From: Stereocaulon alpinum
Taxonomy: Eukaryota; Ascomycota; Lecanoromycetes; Lecanorales; Stereocaulaceae
Direction: 5' to 3'
Assembly (NCBI GenBank): GCA_018257865.1
Contig: JAEUBA010000057.1
Coordinates: 1-64,000, forward strand
Length of the DNA: 64,000 nt
Positions 56,237 through 64,000 of the stretch are shown one piece after another. Within the stretch, counting starts at the first letter, position 1, and each line of letters starts with the position of its first letter. The notes under the pieces are model-generated. The model was not told the DNA's origin. It made no database searches and worked only from the letters and a program-made list of their open reading frames with translations. Made by a program: the position numbers and the translations under genes.

Positions 56237-57026
56237 GGCTAAGGACGTAAATGGCGATACTACTCGGCCGAGCGCGCTTGGAGGTGGCAGCGAGTTTCGA
56301 GCGGAGCGGAACACCCAACATCAAACGTTCAACGATACCTTGACCAGATGGTACACTATAGAGCGAGCAGAAAGATGCAATACGCAGGACCGAAGAACAA
56401 ATGTGTAATATTTGAGATATATCTGCTGGCTTCAGCAACAGCGATGATATAGTACTGGCCGAGTCTATCCGGGAGGGTGCAGGTGGAGTTGGCAAGGCCT
56501 TGAGATTGGACGATTAGTGGACACCTTTACCTCGCCATTGTCGGGCAGTGGAAAAATGAATTCAAAATTAGGCTTGATATGAATAAACAAATATCAAGGC
56601 CACATCTATTAGATTGATATCGATGGAAAATTTCAAGACGTCTTGTGTGTAGAAGTAGCTACGGCGTGCTGCCAAGATTCTAGCGCTGCTGATTCATCGG
56701 CCTCTCAGCGAATCGGCAGTACCTAGGCATGCACACTACACTACGTTCTTTAAAATGGCTTCTAGGGATCAATGGGCTTCATACACGGTGTCTTCACGGA
56801 AGAAATATTATCGTTCCTATCAGATGTATGTGAGTCTATAGTTCCTGATAACACCCATAAAGTACGGATACAAGCAACAAAAATGTCCGTTATTAGCAGC
56901 CCAATATCTATCAGGACGTTATTGACACTCCCTACATTGGTCCATTTCGAACGATGACGCTAAAAGTGCAAAGACAGCTGGAAAGACGCCCTTTTTAATA
57001 TGCCCCATCGCCTAGGATATCTCATT
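56237..57026. other. Intergenic interval, nothing supported
   Basis: Promoter of the HET pseudogene and 3' flank of SEC7. AT-rich at 56550-56650; no motif. Confidence 0.5.
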
Positions 57027-60000
57027 TCATCTCCCCCTACTTCCCCTCCTCCGCTCGAAATAGGTCGAGCTGATACTCCTCGGACTCGTAGGCGTCTGCA
57101 TTCCGCTCCCGATCTGCGCAGGCGGCATGCCCATCCTGAGCTCCCCAATCCTTCTCAATAAGTTCTGTAACGCCAAACGTATCTCCAAGCCGGGTTCTCT
57201 ATTCAGCAGTTCAACTCCCATTGGATAGAAGGTTTCGATGTGTTTCTCAAAGTCTTCGCGTGGGAAATTCGTGTAGCCTTCCATTACATCGACAACGACA
57301 GGGCGCCAGGCGTCGATGTTACGGGGTTGCGATTCATCTAACTGGACGAAGGAGCGGATGATGTCTGCGCAGAGTCTGGGTTTGGTTAGTGAGTGTTTAG
57401 CCTGGGCGTAAAGAATACGACATACGGTATCAAAGCAGCTTCTGTCTGGGCCCGACTCCTCCTTCGTTCCTCGCCTTCGTCGTGGTACATCCGAAACAGG
57501 ATACTGATATAGCAAGCTGCACTTCCGCTTTCCTGCTTTAGCAGATTCGGAGGCTGCTTCATGAAACCCTCTTTCCACAGTCGCATCCGCAGATCTTTGT
57601 TGCCATTGAATTTCTTTGCAAAATTGTAGCTGGCTTTCAGAAGTGCCATTAAGCGCAGAAGTTCCGCACTTGGTATCTGAGCGTATACTGCATCATTTGA
57701 GAAGAGCTCATTGACCGTCTCAATCATGAGTAGCTGGAGGACACAACGTGTGATGATCTTGTTAAAGAATTTCCTTCGCGCAGCGGTCACTACTATTGGC
57801 TGCTGTTGCAGGCCTGACTGCGGTCGGTAGTCCTCTAATTCAGGGGGCGAAGTGTTGCTGGTTTGGATGGACGGAGACCTAGTATGGGTCGCAGATCCCA
57901 CCATAGTCGAAGTCTCTGTATCCACTTGCGTACCTTGTAATTGAGAAGTCACGCTCGATGAAGCATCTGTCAAAGGAAGATCTTTGATGCTCACAGACCC
58001 ACTGACGGAAGGTTTCCGACCAAGTTCATCATCCGCAATGTGAGTTGAGTCAGAGGAAGAAGTAGCAGCAGTGAACAGCTGATAGGCTGTTGTGCGGTCG
58101 AATAATTCAACGAAGCTTCCCACAATCTGACTCCAGTGCTGGGCTTGGAATCTGGTAACGTTCTGAAGTATCAGTTGCTGCAGACAATTGCTTCCGATGC
58201 GCGCTATGGTGTCATTCTCTTGACAGATGCAAAGGGCTAACAGGTCCAGGAATCGATCTAACATGTACTCTAGGGAGTCAAAATAGTGTGTAAAGAGCGT
58301 AATCATGTTCCGCAGAGCTTGAATCATGGTAGTCGATAGCCACACAGACAAGTCTTCATGGTTCAAGACGTTCTTCATCTCAGACTTAGATTTCAGAACC
58401 ATGAAAATGGGGTATAGCAGCTGTCGCCAAAGCATGTCCCAAAAATCTGGTGGGAAGTCGCCTCCGTACTCTTTCAAGATGTCAAAAAGATAATTTGAGG
58501 CCCTGCAATCGACGTTAGCTCGAAGTAGATACAGGATGCCGTATGACTCACTGTGATCGAACTTCAAGATCATCACCAGTCATCAAGATGTCGTGGAATG
58601 CGAACAGCACAGGGAACCAAAATTGCTCCTCTTGCGTTTGCCGACTAATGGCCCTTGGCACACTATCTTTCTCTGAGCTTGTTCCGTTCGTAAGGGTCCC
58701 TACTCGGTGCGAAAGCGGGCATTCGGGAGTCTTCAGCATCTTTGGAACAGTAGATCTCAATGTTTCGATAGCAGCTAGAGACTTTTTCTGGAATCTGAGG
58801 TTCTTGGAGAATTCCGTGAGGCAGACGACGAGATCAGCGAAAGCACCTTGGGAGATGATAACACCAAAGCGGGTATTATAAATCTGTGTGACATGGTCAA
58901 AGGCCAGATTCACAATGCCCTCTGTTGACTGCGTTAGTACATGTCATAAAAAGCGCTTCTTTGAGAATTACCGTAAGGTTCTCTAGCGGCGACAGTGAAT
59001 ACTCCAAACATAGTCTTCCAACCAGATCGAATATTCTGCCCTCGTGCTTGGATCATCTGAATCAAGCACCGAAGCACCATGTCTTTCACTGTTACAGCGT
59101 TGCTGTTGGCCATAATATGCTCGAAAGGCTTGAGAAAGTCTTTCTGAAATTTAAACCCTGGCAATTCCTCGATCTCTAAAAAACGCATCGACAATTGCCG
59201 GAGGGAGTCCAAGGCGAAGAAGACGACGTGAGTATTCGAATGACAACCAACTTCATTAAAATGGTCCCCCAGGATTTGCCAGATGTTGGCCCATTCGAAT
59301 CTTACACGATCCATGTTGTAGTAGCTGACCTCAATCAACTTTTGCAGACTGTAAGTTCGAGGCGAGTCACTTTGTCCTGACGATTGAATTTCTTGCAAGC
59401 TGACTTCGCTCAAAGCGCGAACGAAATGAACAATGGCGTCTCCAGATAGGCTTCCAGAGTTGGTGAAGATTCGATCAACGCCCTTCATCATCTGGGATGA
59501 CCGACTCTCATTAGCTATCTCAGGCTGATAGTTGGAATTCGCTGGATGTGGGGCTGGTCGACGTGGCCGTAGTGCGCCTGGTCGTCGAGGCGCATCAGAG
59601 GGTGCTCTCTGAATGCGAGCCTTGTTGACATCTGGTACAGAACCTTCGTCAACACCCCCTGAGATGAGCTGGAAGCGATCCAGCTGGCTGACACACATCA
59701 GAACATCTCGCCATGAGCTTTTAAGCAAATTGCTCTCTGTCTTCGCGACTTCAAGAACTGCCTTTAATGCTTCAAGGTTCTTCGCCATCATCTCGCTTAA
59801 GTTGCTTAGATTGGTGAACCCGGCAAGTGATGTGACGAACGCGGTACGAGGGGTTTCCAGATCGAAAAGACAAGAAATTCTAATAGCCATTTTGAAACCT
59901 TCCATGCAGAGTCGGATAACCTCAATGTTCTGGGTGGTTTGCATTTGGCCGGAGAGTCCGGAGAAGAATGACATCCAACTAACATCAAACATGGGCCCAA

Positions 60001-63000
60001 CGTGCTTGAAGGAGGTGGCGAGTATGTATTTAGGCAATCCCTGCTTGGAAGTCGTTTTTCGCTGGGATCTGATCATGTTTCGAAGCCGCTGCTCTGCTTT
60101 CTTGGACATTTCCTCCGAGGCTTGAGCATATGCCTCTCTTTCCAGATTTCGACCTGTGTTAAGGAATGCCTGACCCACTCTAGACGCAAGACCACTAACG
60201 GCAGGTTGAGGCATCGTACCCAAAGCAGCAGCTGTTTCCCGCTCCGTATTCAGAACGATTTCATTACGATTGATCTCGTCGTAAATGCCGGCTAGATACT
60301 CGTCTGGTAAGTCTGCGTTGTCGTTGATGCCTCGGTTGTTCTTGATAAAGTCCTCGACAGTCATTCTTTTGCCCTTCGCTAGCTTGACACTATGTTGATC
60401 CGTGTTTAACATAATGACTGAATATGCAAGAACGTAAGCTGTATCTGCATTGGCGAAGGCGTCTGGGTTACCAGTGATGTAACGTTCTGCAAATTTGAGC
60501 ATGAAGCGGTCAATTTTCTGCGCCTCGCCCGGGAGACGAAAGCTTTGTAGAAACTGTCTCAGCGCGTCGACGAACCTTCTTCGTGTGAAGTCCATGGAGT
60601 CAACGAAAGCGTGCATGATGGCAATGTTTTTCGGATCTCCTTCACCAAGATACTCCCCAATCGCCGCCTTGTCCAGGCTCTCGTTCTGTAACATGAACGA
60701 AGAGATATCTTCTGGCGAGTCACTCTTAATGAAGCCCTCGCCGATTAGAGTCTTGATTCCCCGCTTGGGCTTGAAGTTGAACTGGCGAATGCCATTGTTC
60801 AGTGCCGTCTTCCGAAGCTTTGCCTTCTCTAGTTGCATAGGATCATCTTCCAAAAGTGGGGTCGACGGTGCCACGGGTGTCTCTGCTGTAGACATTCTGG
60901 GGGAACCGGCGGGCTGTCCGGGGTCCAAAGATGTTCTAAAGCGATCTGACGAATTACTCAAATCCATGTCCTGAAGCTTGGCAGCACCCGCTGCAAGGCT
61001 GTCCTGAGACCAATTGACCAGTGACCGCAATGTCCGGACTAAGCAGTCAAGTGCTTGCTGCTTTAATAGAAAGTCAACCGGTAAGTCCCATTCGTGGTTC
61101 CATGCTTGATTGAGGCTTGAACTAGTCAGTGAAGGAGGGAGCTTTCCATGATCATGCCAATCCATGTCCGAATCAACGTCTTTGGTGTATTGCTCTTGGT
61201 ACTGTTGCTGTTGCTGGGCTGACACGAATGTAGGCGGTGTGGAGATGCTCGCTATCTTCGACAGATGCTCAATCATCCGCTGAAACATGTTGTCGAGGGC
61301 AGAAGATTCGCAATCATAGTTCAGATACATCTCAACCAAAGCTCTTGGATCTGTTGAAAGTCGTTTAAGAACTTTCATGACGTATAACTTTTGGAAGCTC
61401 GGCGCATTCTTGCGTTCTAAGATGGCTAGGTAAATTTCCTTCAAAAACAATTCGATCTCTCTCTGTGATATGTTAATACCGGAATTCGCAACTTAAGGGT
61501 GAAATGCCATTACCTTTAGCATCACCCGCATGTCTTTGAGCATCAGCCAGAATATTTCGGCGGTAGTCTCAAACACTCGTCTGACCGAGCTGGCCCCATT
61601 CCTACTCACACTCAATCGCAAGTATTGATTGATAGCCTGTCCGAAGCTGGTAGGCTCATTGTTGGTGCCTCGAATGGTACAAAGCGGCGAGGTAAAAACT
61701 GCTATGTGGTTGTTCAGAGTTGTTCGGATGATTGCAAGGGATACGAGCTTCGAGCGCATGTTTGAAGATTGTATGTCTTGCTGTTGATCGGGTGGCAGCT
61801 CTTTGTGACTGAGTCTGCACATCGACCTGAATACCAGAAAGGCATCTTTAATGTATATTTCATCCTCTTCGTCTTCGTCAGGGCTCTCAGGCCTGCTATT
61901 CTCATCATCGCCATTCATTGTAGCCTGGCCAGAAGGAGTCCGCATAGGCTTAACCGCCGACTTCGCCGGCGTGACCATTGTAGGCGCATTGTCCCCGATT
62001 CTCCTATCGTCAAAGATCTGAGCATTTTCTAGGCTTTTCAGGGTTAGTTTCTCGCCTGGCTCTTTAGGCACAGGTTGATCAGAAGCCAGTGTCGAGTTAC
62101 CGTCTGATGTCCCGTCGTTCTCAGCTGCGCCGTCTGCCTCGCTTGGCTCAATAAAGGGGCTACCACCGTTGACCTCGACCTGACTGCTATTGACCGTGCC
62201 TTTCTCGGAGGCCATCTTTGCCAGGTTCATTCGCGCCTCTTTCATGGCCAACCTCGTTGAGACTCTTTCAAATACAGTGCCCACCATCTGCGTCAATGTG
62301 CCCTGCGCCACCTGCTGGTTTGTATTCGACTTGGAAAGCAAGAAGATGTTGTACACTTGTCGGACAGCTTTCAGAAGCCCCGATCCGTGGACGATCAGCT
62401 TATCATTCAGCACAGCTGCCAATAGTGACTTAACAATCTGGAGTTGCACTTCGTAGGGTGTTGCTTCATTTTGAAAGCAGTCGCAAATAGTCTCGATGGC
62501 ACGATCGATTAATGGGAGTTGCTCTTGTTGGCCGGGCAGAGCATTAGGGTCTTGAGGTTCAGCAGGTACGGAGAAGTAGGAGTAGCTAATCAGCTTGCCA
62601 ATGCAGTCAAGCGCAGTGGTAGTTAGGGGTATGCTGGATGTTTCTGTAGCAAGACGTAGTGGCTCGAAGATGATCTCTGGACTTGGAGATCCATCCAGTC
62701 TTTTAATGACATCCAATGCCTTCTGTGCCGCATCTCCAAGCTTTCCTTTCCTCTTCGCTTCCTTAGATGCTGCGATCTGCTCAAGAGCCGAGACGACGAA
62801 GACGATGGAGCTTAGTGGCGCGGAGGATCTCCTTATACCATTCGTGGCCTGCGTTGAGGCGCTATCCGACCTCTCTCTATTATGAAACGATGTGCCATCT
62901 GAAGCGGCTGCGGGAGGCAGGGTACCTATGCTTTGCGGGGGGTGTGGAGGTGTGTCTGGCAGGTCTTTTGGAGGTGGAGGGGGCGCTGGAGAGGTCGGGG

Positions 63001-63286
63001 TGTGTATTTGCTCCGACGGTGTACCGACGAAGCTGGACTGTTTATGCTCTCCGTCGAGCTTTTGACTTCCGGATTCATTGACATCAACACCCTCTTCATT
63101 TTGATCATTGGCGACCTTTAGTCCTCTCCAATCCTTGCTGTAGTCCAATTCCTCTTTATCCCCTGCCAAGCTTGTGTATTGGTCATGTCCATTCTCGGAT
63201 ACAGATTCGTCTTCAATGGGGCCATTGGAGTGCTCGCCTACTGTCTTGATCTCAGCTGGACGCTCGACCTCCTCACCGTCCGCCAT
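57027..63286 (-). CDS. SEC7: SEC7, large guanine-nucleotide exchange factor for Arf GTPases
   Basis: Five exons (63286-61514, 61462-58972, 58921-58552, 58502-57426, 57375-57027), with introns of 49-51 nt, encode 2019 aa, normal for the Sec7/BIG group. Order: acidic, disordered N-terminus (Pro-rich PAPPPPPKDLPDTPPHPPQS near 105-120); DCB region (SALEQIAASKEAKRKGKLGD, ~165); HUS box region; and the Sec7 domain at about 805-995, with GIKTLIGEGF, FLQSFRLPGEAQKIDRFM (catalytic Glu about 904) and AYSVIMLNTDQHS. HDS1-4 repeats follow up to the C-terminus. It activates Arf1 at the trans-Golgi by GDP/GTP exchange, driving vesicle formation. All five exons join in phase and look intact. A conserved essential gene marking the right boundary of the accessory region. 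Confidence 0.96.
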
Positions 63287-63816
63287 AGGGGAAAGCTAAG
63301 CCCCAGGCAGCTATCAAAGCTCTTGCTCCAGGGATGACTTGTCCACGCTGCATCGAGCTACTAGATCTTAAGACGGAGGTAGGTCGCTGAAGGTTGAGTA
63401 GAACGGGTGAGGATGTATATGTGCACTTCTGTAGCGGAAGATGAGACTCTATTTGGAATAGATTGATAGACATATTTCTGCCTGTCTTTGATTGGTTCAG
63501 GTCGCCCAGCTAGCGGAGCACGGGTGTATGTTTCTCCGGCTGATCCTGAAGGCCCCAACATGACCGAGATTGCACTAAGAAATTCACCGACGGATCCTCA
63601 AACTCCCTCAACAGCTCCATTAAATTACTTTCTACTCTACACACACACAATGAACTCTTTATAGTGCTTGTCGGAGTCACTCTGTCTATTCTGCTGCGGT
63701 TTCTTCGTCCAATTGCGCCGCAATGGCAACGATCCTACTTCTTCGCGCTCCTGCAAGAGCCTGCATAAGAGCTTCACCTGGCTCTATCGCAGCCTCGAGT
63801 TTCTTAAAATCACACA
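63287..63816. promoter_or_regulatory. Divergent promoter between SEC7 and the right-edge gene
   Basis: Separates the SEC7 ATG (63286, minus) from a probable ATG at 63817 (plus). It presumably serves both directions. A cacacacaca-like stretch and pyrimidine-rich leader lie just upstream of 63817. No TATA box placement can be supported. Confidence 0.45.
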
Positions 63817-64000
63817 ATGGCTCAAGGTATGCCAGCACATCTCCCCCACCCTTTCCTGTTCAAGTCAGTCGTAGCTAATGTAACATTCGTCCAGACACAT
63901 ACCAGCTCTATCGGCTCTCGCTCGTTACTATGCCTCCAAATGTAAGCTTACCAGCGGCTTTACGGAGATTATTCGTATACGCTAACCTCGTCTCCATAGC
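63817..64000 (+). CDS. 5' end of a gene truncated by the window (possibly TFIIA small subunit)
   Basis: ATG at 63817 in a good context. A 10-nt first exon (MAQ plus one base) ends at 63826, followed by GTATGC. An acceptor TCCAG at 63894 opens a second exon giving DTYQLYRLS. Candidate donors follow at 63942 (GTAAGC), and an acceptor CATAG sits at the very end of the window. The YQLYR motif near the N-terminus is typical of the TFIIA gamma subunit (TOA2), but only a few residues are visible, so the assignment is tentative. Confidence 0.3.

Overview
This window reads as nuclear DNA of a filamentous ascomycete (Pezizomycotina; class Dothideomycetes is only a guess). The evidence is frequent short spliceosomal introns, mostly 39-101 nt, with GTATGT/GTAAGT-like donors and CTGAC/CTAAC branch sites. 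It also carries lineage-typical families: HET-domain proteins, a SAT4/rhodopsin-like membrane protein, DUF6594, BLI-3 and a fungal OPT transporter. A repeat block at the left end shows the CpA/TpG depletion of repeat-induced point mutation (RIP). All exon models below were built by eye from frame continuity and splice motifs; each stated CDS length is a multiple of three.

Layout. 1-1840 is a RIP-degraded AT-rich repeat with a 31-base poly-G run. 2-10 kb is gene-poor: a small tetraspan-like protein, a 203-aa orphan, and a decayed copy of an unnamed fungal family. 10.9-13.5 kb is an oligopeptide transporter. 14.55-14.92 kb is a 369-bp MITE with pogo/Fot1-like ends. 16.1-18.9 kb holds a SAT4-type membrane protein convergent with a broken epoxide hydrolase. 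19.9-25.6 kb has a secreted zinc metallopeptidase, a Ser/Asn-rich secreted protein, a BLI-3 flavoprotein and a small secreted protein.

26.7-56.2 kb is an accessory stretch: a membrane-anchored caspase-like protease, a DUF6594 protein, a double-MYND/MSS51-C protein, an ankyrin-ClpB-type AAA+ protein, an orphan pair of overlapping reading frames, a 635-aa protein with two HEPN-like RX4H motifs, a phospholipase D with a damaged splice acceptor, one intact and one nonsense-interrupted HET-domain gene, a decayed orphan gene and a small secreted protein. 57.0-63.3 kb is the housekeeping Arf-GEF SEC7, and a new gene begins at the right edge.

How the genes may work together: HET domains, caspase-like proteases, HEPN nucleases and AAA+ disaggregases are recurrent parts of allorecognition, cell-death and defence systems. 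Their concentration in about 30 kb, next to decayed copies, suggests a fast-evolving recognition island between transposon-rich DNA and conserved SEC7. That is inference; no operon-like logic or shared promoter was seen. I found no CRISPR array, rRNA or tRNA.
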